64,000 nt of DNA from an uncultured Bacteroidota bacterium (GTDB lineage: Bacteria > Bacteroidota > Bacteroidia > Chitinophagales > Chitinophagaceae), in assembly GCA_903829015.1 (NCBI GenBank), contig CAIKOJ010000180.1, positions 1-64,000 on the forward strand. Reading direction: 5' to 3'. This document shows, one piece after another, positions 40,168 through 49,489 of the stretch. Below the pieces are notes generated by a model. The model was not told the DNA's origin and made no database searches. It saw only the letters and a list, made by a program, of their open reading frames with translations. Both the position numbers and the translations under genes were made by a program. Position 1 is the first letter of the stretch, and each line of letters starts with the position of its first letter.

Positions 40168-40492
40168 GAGGCAGCAATGTTAGGGTTAAATAATACCGCA
40201 CTGATCCGTGGGTCGCAGGTAACAGCAAAGCTGAACTTGATTCAGCAAGCTGTAGAACAAACAGTTTTCATTCCGTAAGAGACGAATGTTAATTTGATAC
40301 TACTTGAAAATCATTAGGAAATGAACGGACTTTTGATATTACAGTTTATAGTGATGAAAAATTTGCCGGTTACGAAAGTTCTTTGAGTGCACCTGTGCCA
40401 ATTTGTGATGTTCTGTATAAAGTTGGCAAACAAATTATTTTGAAATATTTGATGGGAGCGTATCCTAAATTTGAATATGAGTGGACTGCGTA
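40168..40492 (+). pseudogene. Decayed gene fragment with frameshift
   Basis: Two protein-like segments follow each other in different frames. The first (about 40168-40278, ending TAKLNLIQQAVEQTVFIP) is closed by TAA. The second runs from after a TGA (40305-40307) to TAA 40490-40492 and reads ERTFDITVYSDEKFAGYESS, SAPVPICDVLYKVGKQIIL and KYLMGAYPKFEYEWTA. Between them the first frame would continue ETNVNLILLENH. No start serves the second part. It looks like the 3' end of a gene broken by a stop and an indel; family not recognised. The rest of the gap 39960-40601 holds only the kup promoter. Confidence 0.4.
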
Positions 40493-40558
40493 AATTATTC
40501 ACCGCAGCTCAGGAATTACCCGCAAATAGTTTTTTTGAATTTTGATATTCTTTATTCC

Positions 40559-40566
40559 TAACTTTG
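40559..40566 (+). promoter_or_regulatory. -7 promoter box of kup
   Basis: TAACTTTG matches TAnnTTTG, with a TTTG at 40534-40537 (21-nt gap) as a possible -33. It lies downstream of the TTG at 40542 and so favours TTG 40602 as the start. Confidence 0.55.
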
Positions 40567-40601
40567 TCGCCACTTCCACCACTTATTTTATACAAAAGAG
40601 C

Positions 40602-42569
40602 TTGGCACACAATCTGAATAAGGCATCTTTCGCCGGGGTAATCATAGCTTTAGGTATTATTTACGGAGACATAGGTACTTCTCCGTTGTATGTAATGAAC
40701 TCCATCTGCAATGGCAGGGAGATCAGCGAGTTGCTGATCATAGGCGCACTCTCTTGCATCATTTGGACGCTCACACTACAAACCACTGTCAAATACGTAA
40801 TGCTCACACTGCGGGCAGATAATAAAGGTGAGGGTGGAATATTTTCTCTGTTTGCATTAGTGCGCAGGCACGGCAGGTGGACGGTGTTCCCCGCAATGGT
40901 AGGCGGGGCGGCTCTTTTGGCCGATGGTATGATTACGCCACCCATCTCGGTTACTGCTGCTATAGAGGGATTGCACAACATACCGCATTTGGAGCATATC
41001 GGCATTATGACGATTGTTTACATCGTTATCGGTATTCTTACTTTGTTGTTCTTTTTCCAGCAGTTCGGCACCAGCAATATTGGTAAGGCGTTTGGCCCTA
41101 TCATGATGGTTTGGTTCCTTATGCTGGCAATACTCGGTATCCACCAGTTAAATGTTTCGCACGACTGGCGTATTCTCCGGGCTTTGAATCCCTATTACGC
41201 CATAAAAATATTAACGGTATACCCCAAAGGTTTCTGGATTCTTGGCGCGGTCTTCCTCTGTACTACCGGTGCAGAGGCGCTTTATTCCGACCTCGGTCAC
41301 TGTGGTCGCATAAATATCAGGGCTTCATGGATATTCGTAAAGTCGTGCTTGATTCTCAATTATCTGGGTCAGGGTGCATTTTTATTAAGTATCAAAAATC
41401 AGGTTTGGGATGCCGGGCATAAGAATCCGTTTTTCGAATTGGTACCTGAGTGGTTCACAATACCGGGCATCATTATAGCAACCGTCGCCGCAATTATTGC
41501 CAGCCAGGCGTTGATCTCAGGTTCATTTACATTGATCAGCGAAGCCATGAAACTCAACCTGTGGCCGAAAATGAAGATCAGTTATCCTACTGTCGAGAAG
41601 GGGCAGTCATTTATACCGGGTATTAATACTTTGCTGTTTGTTGGTTGTACTGCCATTACTTTATACTTCAAGCAGTCATCTAATATGGAGGCGGCATACG
41701 GTCTCTCCATCACCATTTGTATGATCATGACCTCAACGCTTTTTGCATACTATATGTTTGTGAAACGTGTGCCTATAGTTTGGATTGCAGGTTACCTGAT
41801 CGTCTACCTCACTATCGAGCTTTCTTTCCTCACCGCCAACCTGGTCGAAAAGTTTGCTGAGGGTGGTGCGGTAACTGTTGTAGTGGCCGGTGGTCTTTTT
41901 ATGACCATGCTGGTTTGGTTCAAATCTCGTAAGATCAAGAATCGATATGTGGAGTTTGTAAGGCTGGAGAATTATATACCTATTCTTCAGGAGCTGAGCA
42001 ACGATAATAGTATTACCAAGTATTCTACACACCTCGTATACCTTACCAGTGCCAACAACCCCAGGGAGATAGAGCATAAGATTTTGTATTCAATTTTGTA
42101 CAGCAAGCCCAAAAGAGCTGATATCTATTGGTTCGTACACGTAGACGTATTGGATGATCCTTATACTACTGAATACGCGGTGCAAACGATAGTACCCAAC
42201 GAGATCATCAGGGTCGAGTTCAGGCTGGGCTTCAGGGTCGATCACAGAGTGCAGTACATGTTCAAGAAAGTAGTGGAGGAGATGGTGCAGAACAAGGAGG
42301 TGAACGTGGTAAGCCGCTATGAGTCGTTGAGTAAAAACAACGTCATGGGCGATTTCCGTTTTATAGTTATGGAGAAGTTCCTCTCTCGCGATAATTCTTT
42401 GCCTATGTGGGAGCGCCTGATGATGAGAGGCTACTTCATTCTCAAAAAATTCAGCTTGTCAGAAGAGCGCGGCTTTGGCCTCGATCCTTCCGATGTGACA
42501 TTGGAAAAGTATCCGATATACGTTTCAGCAATACCGGATTACAATCTTAAAAGGATAGTTGAGAACTAG
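40602..42569 (+). CDS. kup: KUP-family potassium transporter
   Basis: About 655 residues from TTG 40602; TTG 40542 lies upstream of the -7 box. It is a KUP/HAK/KT proton-potassium symporter. The signature GIIYGDIGTSPLYV near the N-terminus is followed by DNKGEGGIFSLFALVRR, ADGMITPPISVTAAIEG and about 12 membrane helices, then a cytosolic C-terminal domain of about 200 residues (YIPILQELSNDNSI to NLKRIVEN). Uptake of potassium across the cytoplasmic membrane. Its stop overlaps that of the RRM gene by 4 bp on the opposite strand. Confidence 0.94.
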   Translation: MAHNLNKASFAGVIIALGIIYGDIGTSPLYVMNSICNGREISELLIIGALSCIIWTLTLQTTVKYVMLTLRADNKGEGGIFSLFALVRRHGRWTVFPAMVGGAALLADGMITPPISVTAAIEGLHNIPHLEHIGIMTIVYIVIGILTLLFFFQQFGTSNIGKAFGPIMMVWFLMLAILGIHQLNVSHDWRILRALNPYYAIKILTVYPKGFWILGAVFLCTTGAEALYSDLGHCGRINIRASWIFVKSCLILNYLGQGAFLLSIKNQVWDAGHKNPFFELVPEWFTIPGIIIATVAAIIASQALISGSFTLISEAMKLNLWPKMKISYPTVEKGQSFIPGINTLLFVGCTAITLYFKQSSNMEAAYGLSITICMIMTSTLFAYYMFVKRVPIVWIAGYLIVYLTIELSFLTANLVEKFAEGGAVTVVVAGGLFMTMLVWFKSRKIKNRYVEFVRLENYIPILQELSNDNSITKYSTHLVYLTSANNPREIEHKILYSILYSKPKRADIYWFVHVDVLDDPYTTEYAVQTIVPNEIIRVEFRLGFRVDHRVQYMFKKVVEEMVQNKEVNVVSRYESLSKNNVMGDFRFIVMEKFLSRDNSLPMWERLMMRGYFILKKFSLSEERGFGLDPSDVTLEKYPIYVSAIPDYNLKRIVEN

Positions 42570-42958
42570 TAACGGTTGTTATTGAAATCGCCGCGGCTGT
42601 TATAATCCACGCGATTGGCATTAACTTCACCACGGTTACTGTTGTAATCGCCGCCAGTGCGGGGTCTCGGTGTTCTGGGTCTGAATGATTTGTTGCCAGA
42701 TGGTCCTCCTTTGGTGTTGTTTGCTTTCGCTTCTTTTACAGAAATGATATTGCCTTCAAAAAAAGTGCAATCCAGATTGTCGATAGCATCCATGGCATGG
42801 AACTTATCAGCCATCTCTACAAAGCCAAAACATTTAGACATTCCGGTTGCATTGTCGTAAATAATTTTTGCAGAAACTACTTCGCCGAACTCTACAAAAA
42901 GTGGGCGCAGGGTGGTTACATTAGTGTCCGGATTCAGATTGCCTATAAAAAGATTCAT
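42566..42958 (-). CDS. RRM RNA-binding protein
   Basis: 130 residues. A single RRM fold has RNP2 LFIGNL (2-7) and RNP1 KCFGFVEM (about 42-49). It is followed by a low-complexity tail with repeated Asn-Arg and Gly-Asp motifs (GDYNSNRGEVNANR, DFNNNRY). Such small RRM proteins are abundant in Bacteroidota and bind RNA, often under cold or growth-phase control. A long upstream gap (42959-43305) could hold a leader; I see no clear riboswitch in it. Confidence 0.92.
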   Translation of the reverse strand: MNLFIGNLNPDTNVTTLRPLFVEFGEVVSAKIIYDNATGMSKCFGFVEMADKFHAMDAIDNLDCTFFEGNIISVKEAKANNTKGGPSGNKSFRPRTPRPRTGGDYNSNRGEVNANRVDYNSRGDFNNNRY

Positions 42959-43192
42959 GACTATAATTAAATTTATTGCATTTCAATGGAGATAGAGTAG
43001 GTAAAAATGCATGGCAAGATACTGATTTCTTCCAAAAGTTATTTTGTTGCAACCCAGAATTAATTTTTCTGTTCAATGGAATAATTACCACATTGCAAAA
43101 AAAACACAAACGATTTGCTGCTACAAGGGGGCATTAAAGCTTAAAATTCACGTGTTTTTTTGCAAATGTTATCATTGCAAGTTAATTAATCG

Positions 43193-43200
43193 TATTTTTG
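43193..43200 (+). promoter_or_regulatory. -7 promoter box upstream of the adhesin gene
   Basis: TATTTTTG matches TAnnTTTG and lies 105 nt before the ATG at 43306, giving a leader of about 100 nt, longer than most in the window. This is the only signal seen in the 347-bp gap 42959-43305. Confidence 0.4.
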
Positions 43201-43305
43201 CACTCAAATTGCAATGAATGTAATTTGTTTATATTCGAAAACTGGTCGCAAAACGGTTAGTTAGCAATTTTTGTAAGTACTTAGTCAAATTTTAAATATT
43301 AAAGC

Positions 43306-46300
43306 ATGAGAAAGATTTATTTATTGGTTGTCCTTTGTTTGCTAGGATTTGCAGGTTTCGCACAGACTGCGGCATCTTATTCATTTTCAAGAACGTTGGG
43401 TACTTTTACCTCTATAATAGGAGGAGCAGGAACTGTTGCTTTAACAGGATCTACGATCAGTTCAGATGATAGTGCTGTCACAAACATTCCAATTGGATTT
43501 ACGTTTTCTTATTGCGGTGCAAATTATACTGTGTTGTCGGCCAATGCCAACGGATATCTTTCCCTGGTGAATGATTCTTTAAGTGCAGAGCCGGATTATA
43601 TAAATCTCGACACTTCTATATCTTATATTTCGAATGGCGTTGGGTTAATAATGGCGTTCTGGAAAGACTTATACGGTAGTGCTAAAACTGCTTATTACCA
43701 GACTTCTGGTACAGTTGGTAGCAGAGTATTTACATTCGAATACGCTGATTGGAGCGTTTGCTGCAGCTCTGGCGCAGCTTCAATGAATATTCAGGTTAGA
43801 TTGTATGAGGGTACAAATATTGTTGAATTTGATTATGGCACTTCTGCTGGTTCAGTTCCTACGTCAGCTACAATTGGTATTTGTAATGGCCTTACTGATT
43901 ACCAGACTCTGCCGGTTGAAACTTCTACGAGCAGTAACACTACATTTAATAGCACCTGTACTTTCCCGGCTAACGGAACAGTGTTGACTTTTTGCCCTCC
44001 ACCCGCAGCGATCGGTGGAAACGTTCCCGTTTGTGTTGCACAGACCATCACTTTGACTGAAACTGTAACAGGTGGTAACTGGAGTAGTGCCGACAACGGT
44101 ATTGCAACTGTCAATGCTTCTACTGGCGTTGTAACAGGTGTTGCAGATGGTATCGTTGATATTACTTACACTACTTATTGTGGTGGTTACATTATTACTT
44201 CAGTTACCGTTAATCCTCTACCTGCGTCAATAGTAGGATATAATCACGTTTGTATTGGTTCTACGTTAACATTGACCGACGCTACCCCAGGTGGTGCATG
44301 GAGCAGCAGTACAGGCGTTGTTACTGTAAGTTCGGGTACAGTTACCGGCGTATCTGTAGGTACTTCTAATATCATTTACACATTGACTGCTACAGGTTGT
44401 TCAACTTCATTCCCTGTAACAGTTAATCCTTTCCCAACCGTAAGTGGTGGCTCAAATGTGACAATTTGTTTAGGCGATGCAACAGGTTTAACTGCAAGCG
44501 GTGCTGATACGTTCTCTTGGTCTCCTGCAGCAGGGCTTTCTTGTGCAAATTGCCGCAACCCAATAGCTTCTCCAACAGTTACAACTACTTATACTGTTAC
44601 AGGTAAAACGCTTCTTCCAATAGTGTATAGCGAAATGTTCTACAACGGAGTTACGCCGACAACGCAGTCTACAAACTGGGACTTATATCGCGCATCATTG
44701 GTTGGTACAATAAATTATACTGGTTTCAGGATCAGGGGCAGTAGGAACACTACCGGTATCAGCTGTACCGATCCCGTTATTGCAAATGCAGTTGCAAATG
44801 CACTACGGACAGGAACAGCATACGCAGGAGTATCTGATGGAGAGACTTGGTTAGTAGGCATAGGTTGCGGACCAAGTGGTTCTGTTGAGTTATCGAATCA
44901 GGGTTCTTGCACATGTGCTAACGGATACACCATACGTCCAAATATTGGTAATTATAATTGGGGTTGTATTGACGGTTATACGTGCTCGGCACCTGACCAG
45001 ACTATGGAAGTGATTTTCTATACAGATGGTTGCTCTAATACTTCTACAGTAACTGTAAGTGTTAATCCTTTACCGAACGTTTACAACGTAACAGGTGGTG
45101 GCAGCTATTGCGCAGGTGGCGCAGGTGTTGCTATTGGTTTGGATAGTTCAAACGCAGGAGTGCGCTATCAGTTATACATGGGTGCTACACCAATGAGCGC
45201 TCTGTTAAATGGTACGAACGCGCCAATTAGCTTTGGAATGGACACAATAGCAGGTACTTATACAGCAGTTGCAACAGATACTACAACTGGTTGTATGAGC
45301 AACATGGCAGGTAGTGCTAATGTAACAATAATTCCTGTTGTCGTTCCGACTGTTAGTATTTTCAGAAGCACAAGCGATACAATTTGCCAGGGAACTCATA
45401 CAGCGTTTAGCGCGGTAACCAGCGATGGTGGTTCACATCCTCATTTTATGTGGAAAGTAAATGGTGTACTTTCAGGTCCTGATAGTATTATATATGACTA
45501 CCCACCTGCAACTGGCGTTAACAGGGTAAACGTTGTGATGATCAGCAACGCAGTGTGTGCTATACCTGATACCGTTACCAGCGATACTTTAACAGTAGTT
45601 GCTTTTGCAAATGGAGATCCAATTGTTAATCTGTCTGCAAGTCCTAGTGATACAATTTGCGACGGTAGGACAGTGACAATAACAGCAACACCTACATATG
45701 GTGGATACGGTCCAACATATATCTTTATAAAAAACACAGTGGTTGTGGGCAGCAGTTCTTCTTATACATATACTGCGGTTGACGGAGACAATATTTATGC
45801 TGTTATGACAGGTAACTATCGTTGCCCTATTTCAACCAATACTGCTTACAGTAATGTGATCACTATGACTGTAGAACCTCAGGTAGTACCATCGGTAGCT
45901 ATTACCGGTCGTCCTGGAATACTGATAGGACCTTCAACTCCCGATACTTTGACTGCTACAGTTACTAATGGCGGTACATCTCCATCTTACCAGTGGTATC
46001 TTAATGGTACAATTATTGCCGGTGCAACTTCAAATACCTTCATCAGAAGCAGTTTCAACAACAAGGATTCTGTAAGCTGTATGGTTACCCGTCACGATGC
46101 TTGCGGATTCTCAACTATTAATTCTGTAGTGATTGGTGTACATGGCGTAGGCACTCAGATCCTCACAAAGAATGGTGATGTTCAGCTTGTACCTAACCCG
46201 AATAAGGGCTCATTCTCACTGAAAGGAAATCTGGGTGTTGTCGCTGACGAAGAAGTAACCGTTGAGGTGCTTAATATGATTGGTCAGTCGGTTTATATGA

Positions 46301-46434
46301 ATACTTTCAAAACCAGCAACGGAAATATTGACGCATCTATAGAAACAGACAAAACGCTTGCGAACGGTATGTATCTGTTGAATCTGCGTTCATCAAAAGG
46401 AAACAATACTTTCCATTTCGTGATGGAGAAATAA
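43306..46434 (+). CDS. Large T9SS-secreted Ig-like adhesin
   Basis: 1042 residues. A signal peptide (RKIYLLVVLCLLGFAGFAQ) is followed by an N-terminal lectin-like/beta-sandwich region (about 20-220). Next come BIG2-like repeats (TLTETVTGGNWSSADNG, TLTDATPGGAWSSSTG), then PKD/Ig-like repeats of the ASPTVTTTYTVTG ... NPLP type. A cysteine-rich segment of about 138 residues (about 433-571) is inserted inside one of these. More Ig-like repeats follow, and the T9SS type A sorting domain (VQLVPNPNKGSFSLKG to FHFVMEK) ends the protein. Probably cell-surface adhesion. Single transcript with a strong terminator. Confidence 0.88.
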   Translation: MRKIYLLVVLCLLGFAGFAQTAASYSFSRTLGTFTSIIGGAGTVALTGSTISSDDSAVTNIPIGFTFSYCGANYTVLSANANGYLSLVNDSLSAEPDYINLDTSISYISNGVGLIMAFWKDLYGSAKTAYYQTSGTVGSRVFTFEYADWSVCCSSGAASMNIQVRLYEGTNIVEFDYGTSAGSVPTSATIGICNGLTDYQTLPVETSTSSNTTFNSTCTFPANGTVLTFCPPPAAIGGNVPVCVAQTITLTETVTGGNWSSADNGIATVNASTGVVTGVADGIVDITYTTYCGGYIITSVTVNPLPASIVGYNHVCIGSTLTLTDATPGGAWSSSTGVVTVSSGTVTGVSVGTSNIIYTLTATGCSTSFPVTVNPFPTVSGGSNVTICLGDATGLTASGADTFSWSPAAGLSCANCRNPIASPTVTTTYTVTGKTLLPIVYSEMFYNGVTPTTQSTNWDLYRASLVGTINYTGFRIRGSRNTTGISCTDPVIANAVANALRTGTAYAGVSDGETWLVGIGCGPSGSVELSNQGSCTCANGYTIRPNIGNYNWGCIDGYTCSAPDQTMEVIFYTDGCSNTSTVTVSVNPLPNVYNVTGGGSYCAGGAGVAIGLDSSNAGVRYQLYMGATPMSALLNGTNAPISFGMDTIAGTYTAVATDTTTGCMSNMAGSANVTIIPVVVPTVSIFRSTSDTICQGTHTAFSAVTSDGGSHPHFMWKVNGVLSGPDSIIYDYPPATGVNRVNVVMISNAVCAIPDTVTSDTLTVVAFANGDPIVNLSASPSDTICDGRTVTITATPTYGGYGPTYIFIKNTVVVGSSSSYTYTAVDGDNIYAVMTGNYRCPISTNTAYSNVITMTVEPQVVPSVAITGRPGILIGPSTPDTLTATVTNGGTSPSYQWYLNGTIIAGATSNTFIRSSFNNKDSVSCMVTRHDACGFSTINSVVIGVHGVGTQILTKNGDVQLVPNPNKGSFSLKGNLGVVADEEVTVEVLNMIGQSVYMNTFKTSNGNIDASIETDKTLANGMYLLNLRSSKGNNTFHFVMEK

Positions 46435-46460
46435 GACGTTTGATAGTACTATAAATAACG

Positions 46461-46488
46461 AGAGAGGCAGCCGGTTGGCTGCCTCTCT
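46461..46488 (+). terminator. Terminator of the adhesin gene
   Basis: A perfect 12-bp stem, AGAGAGGCAGCC (46461-46472) with its complement at 46477-46488, loop GGTT. The following T-run is weak. Confidence 0.7.
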
Positions 46489-46547
46489 TAGTATTACTCG
46501 TTTTTGGTTTATTTTCTATCGAAAGTGAATAGTGACAATACGGTGAA

Positions 46548-47951
46548 CTAGAGAATTGTTTCCTTAACGTCTTTCAGGATGTCGTGTGTTTCTTCTTTGC
46601 TGTTTCCTTCGGCATACACGCGCAGCAGTGGCTCGGTACCAGAAGCCCTAAGCATTATCCAGCCACCATTGTCTAAGTGATACTTGATGCCGTCTATGGT
46701 CTCAATACGGTTGAAAGAATATTTACCAAACTTAGTGTATCCACCATCAGATGCTTTCTTGATAATGGCGTTCTTTTTATCGTTATCAATATGCAGGTCG
46801 TGGCGGTCGTAGTAGAAAGTACCAACGATATCGTAAACCTCCTGACAAAGCTCTTTCATGGTCTTACCGGTAGAGGTCATAAATTCGTAAATGGCTAAGC
46901 CGTCATATATACCATCGCGCTCAGGGATGTGACCCTTTACCGCAATGCCGCCGCTTTCTTCACCACCCACCAGTACATCATCAGTAACCATTATTTCGCT
47001 GATGTATTTGAAGCCGATTGCAGTTACTTCTACCGGCAGTCCGTAATGTTCGCATAGTTTCTTCACCCTGTCTGTAACCGAGAATGCAATGACCACTTTG
47101 CCATTCATTTTCTTGTACTTATGCAGATAGTGGATAAGTAATAAGATGATATTGTGGGCATCAACAAAATTGCCATCCCCGTCATACAGCCCAATTCGGT
47201 CGGCATCTCCGTCGGTAGCAAGACCAATCTTGATTTCAGGAGTAGTAGCTACTGTACGTGCGAGTTCCTTTAAGTTCTTATCCAGGGGTTCCGGCGCCTG
47301 ACCCAAAAAGCCGGGGTTGTCGTAACAATGGATGAGTACCGCTCCCGGCAGCAGTCGTCTGATCACATTCTGCCCTGCTCCGAACATGGCATCGTATGCC
47401 ATCTTGAACGGTGATTTCGACAAAGCCTCGAAATCGAATTTACCCTTTAGGTAATCAACGTAAAGGTCTTCGAGATTGATGTACTCGAGGAGTCCTTGTT
47501 CTTCCCAATAGGCTAGAGACTGTGATGGTATTTCTACTTCGTCGGGTATCAAAGCCTCTACAGCTGCAATATCTTTCGGGCTGGATGGTCCGCCATGTGC
47601 GCCCTTTAGTTTGTAGCCGTTGTAAGATGGTGGATTGTGAGAAGCTGTGATAACTACACCCTGATTGGCTTTAAGCTGCAACACACCCAAAGAGATCATA
47701 GGTGTACTAATGAAACCTTTTGCCATCAACACTTTTACGCCGTTTGCACAAAATACCTTGGTGCTTGCATCGGTAAATAACTGACCACCAAAGCGGCAAT
47801 CGTGACCAATCACTACAACGGGCTTATCTGTTTTCTGTAGCAGCCAGTCGGCAAGCCCCTTGCTCACGCGGCTTACATTATAAACGGTAAAGTCCTGGGC
47901 AATTATAGCACGCCACCCATCGGTGCCGAATTTTATTTTCTCTGTAACCAT
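46548..47951 (-). CDS. Phosphoglucomutase/phosphomannomutase
   Basis: 467 residues from ATG 47951; the codon at 48065 would add 38 residues before the family opening KIKFGTDGWRAI. All alpha-D-phosphohexomutase blocks are present: the phosphoserine loop TASHNPPSYNGYK (about 102-115), metal loop DGDADR (about 247), sugar loop GGEESGG and phosphate loop RASGTEP. Interconverts hexose 1- and 6-phosphates. Divergent from the aldehyde dehydrogenase gene, with its -7 box at 48010-48003. Confidence 0.94.
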   Translation of the reverse strand: MVTEKIKFGTDGWRAIIAQDFTVYNVSRVSKGLADWLLQKTDKPVVVIGHDCRFGGQLFTDASTKVFCANGVKVLMAKGFISTPMISLGVLQLKANQGVVITASHNPPSYNGYKLKGAHGGPSSPKDIAAVEALIPDEVEIPSQSLAYWEEQGLLEYINLEDLYVDYLKGKFDFEALSKSPFKMAYDAMFGAGQNVIRRLLPGAVLIHCYDNPGFLGQAPEPLDKNLKELARTVATTPEIKIGLATDGDADRIGLYDGDGNFVDAHNIILLLIHYLHKYKKMNGKVVIAFSVTDRVKKLCEHYGLPVEVTAIGFKYISEIMVTDDVLVGGEESGGIAVKGHIPERDGIYDGLAIYEFMTSTGKTMKELCQEVYDIVGTFYYDRHDLHIDNDKKNAIIKKASDGGYTKFGKYSFNRIETIDGIKYHLDNGGWIMLRASGTEPLLRVYAEGNSKEETHDILKDVKETIL

Positions 47952-48002
47952 TTGCTGATCTGTTAAAAATGGGAAGTAATGATTGTTAAATATAGTGAAA
48001 CG

Positions 48003-48010
48003 CAAATTTA
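48003..48010 (-). promoter_or_regulatory. -7 promoter box of phosphohexomutase gene
   Basis: Minus-strand TAAATTTG matches TAnnTTTG and lies inside the longer ORF, which supports the internal start at 47951 (leader about 45 nt). Confidence 0.5.
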
Positions 48011-48063
48011 TAAAACGTTTCGATTGGTTTGAGTTATTTAATTTTACAACAAATATCAGGAAC

Positions 48064-49437
48064 ATGCCAGATCGCTTAGTATCGGTGAACCCGGCAACGG
48101 GTAAAGTAATTAAAAGTTACAAGGTTGATAGTGAACGCAGGGTTGAGGCGGTACTCAGGCAATCGGTGAATACTTATGAGGCATGGCGATTACTAACGTT
48201 AGCCAAGCGGGCAGTGGTGCTGAAGAATATAGCGAAGGAAATTAGGAAGGAAAAACACAGGCTAGTGGCGCTGGCCGCAACAGAGATGGGTAAGCCAATA
48301 CAGCAGGGATACTATGAAGTTGAAAAGTGTGCTGCAACCATGGAATTTTATGCAAAGGAAGGAGCTGGTTTTCTGAAAGATGAAGTTATTGCCACGAATG
48401 CATCAAAGAGTTACGTTTCATTTCAACCTATTGGCACCATACTCGCTGTCATGCCCTGGAACTTTCCTTTTTGGCAGGTATTCAGAGCCATGGCACCGGC
48501 AGTAATGGCTGGTAATGTGATGGTGTTGAAACATGCATCAAATGTAAGTGGCTGCGGACTTGCAATAGCTGAACTGATTGTTAGAGCAGGCGCACCTGAG
48601 GGATTGTTACAGACGTTGCTGCTGCCATCTTCCAGAGTAGAGGGTTTGATCAATGACAGTAGAATTGCTGCCGTGACACTTACCGGCAGCACCGCAGCCG
48701 GCAGCAAGGTGGCAGAAGCCGCCGGGCGCAACCTTAAGAAAGTAGTATTGGAATTGGGCGGTAGCGATCCCTACGTAATTCTGGCAGATGCGGACTTGGA
48801 TATAGCGGTGGAAATTGCAGTTCGGGGCAGGCTTGTGAACAGCGGGCAAAGTTGTATTGCGGCTAAAAGGTTTGTAGTAGTTAAGTCTGTGAGAAAGGAG
48901 TTTGAACAACGTTTTTTGCAACAAATGAAAGAAGTGATATTTGGGGATCCATTCGATGAGAAGAGCCGTATTGGCCCCATGGCCAGGGTTGATCTGAGGG
49001 ATGAACTGCACCAGCAGGTGCAGAAGAGTATTGCTAAAGGAGCGAAATTGCTATGCGGTGGATTTATACCGGAAGGGAAGGGTGCATTCTATCCGGCAAC
49101 GGTACTGACCAATGTGAAGAAAGGTATGCCTGCATACGATGAGGAAATGTTTGGACCAGTCGGGGTGATCATTGAAGCAAAAGATACAGCAGACGCCATG
49201 CGTATAGCAAACGATAGTTTGTATGGGCTGGGCGGGGGTATCATTTCAAGGAATATCAAAAAGGCTGAAGCGCTTGCTGCTATTGAATTGCAGGCAGGTA
49301 ATTGTTTTGTAAATGACTTCGTGCATTCCGATCCTCATCTACCATTTGGAGGTATTAAACAAAGCGGGTATGGCAGAGAATTAGGGTCTTACGGGATACG
49401 GGAGTTCGTGAATATTAAGACTGTGTTTATCAAATAG
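48064..49437 (+). CDS. NAD(P)-dependent aldehyde dehydrogenase, succinate-semialdehyde type
   Basis: 457 residues from ATG 48064. The codon at 47983 would add 27 residues overlapping the divergent promoter. It has the ALDH catalytic Glu in LELGGSDPY (about 229), Cys in GQSCIAAKR (about 263) and the C-terminal PFGGIKQSGYGRELG. The opening SVNPATGKVIKSY is like the succinate-semialdehyde dehydrogenase (GabD/Sad) group, but no gabT is nearby, so the substrate is not fixed. The SGNH hydrolase gene follows after 52 bp. Confidence 0.9.
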   Translation: MPDRLVSVNPATGKVIKSYKVDSERRVEAVLRQSVNTYEAWRLLTLAKRAVVLKNIAKEIRKEKHRLVALAATEMGKPIQQGYYEVEKCAATMEFYAKEGAGFLKDEVIATNASKSYVSFQPIGTILAVMPWNFPFWQVFRAMAPAVMAGNVMVLKHASNVSGCGLAIAELIVRAGAPEGLLQTLLLPSSRVEGLINDSRIAAVTLTGSTAAGSKVAEAAGRNLKKVVLELGGSDPYVILADADLDIAVEIAVRGRLVNSGQSCIAAKRFVVVKSVRKEFEQRFLQQMKEVIFGDPFDEKSRIGPMARVDLRDELHQQVQKSIAKGAKLLCGGFIPEGKGAFYPATVLTNVKKGMPAYDEEMFGPVGVIIEAKDTADAMRIANDSLYGLGGGIISRNIKKAEALAAIELQAGNCFVNDFVHSDPHLPFGGIKQSGYGRELGSYGIREFVNIKTVFIK

Positions 49438-49489
49438 GTCGTCAATAAACAGCAACTCTAAAACAAAACAGCTAAAATTTATGGACTAG

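Noticed and set aside
40075-40278. 67-residue ORF as a real gene
   Set aside because: It is part of the decayed gene remnant; no homolog or promoter supports it as complete.
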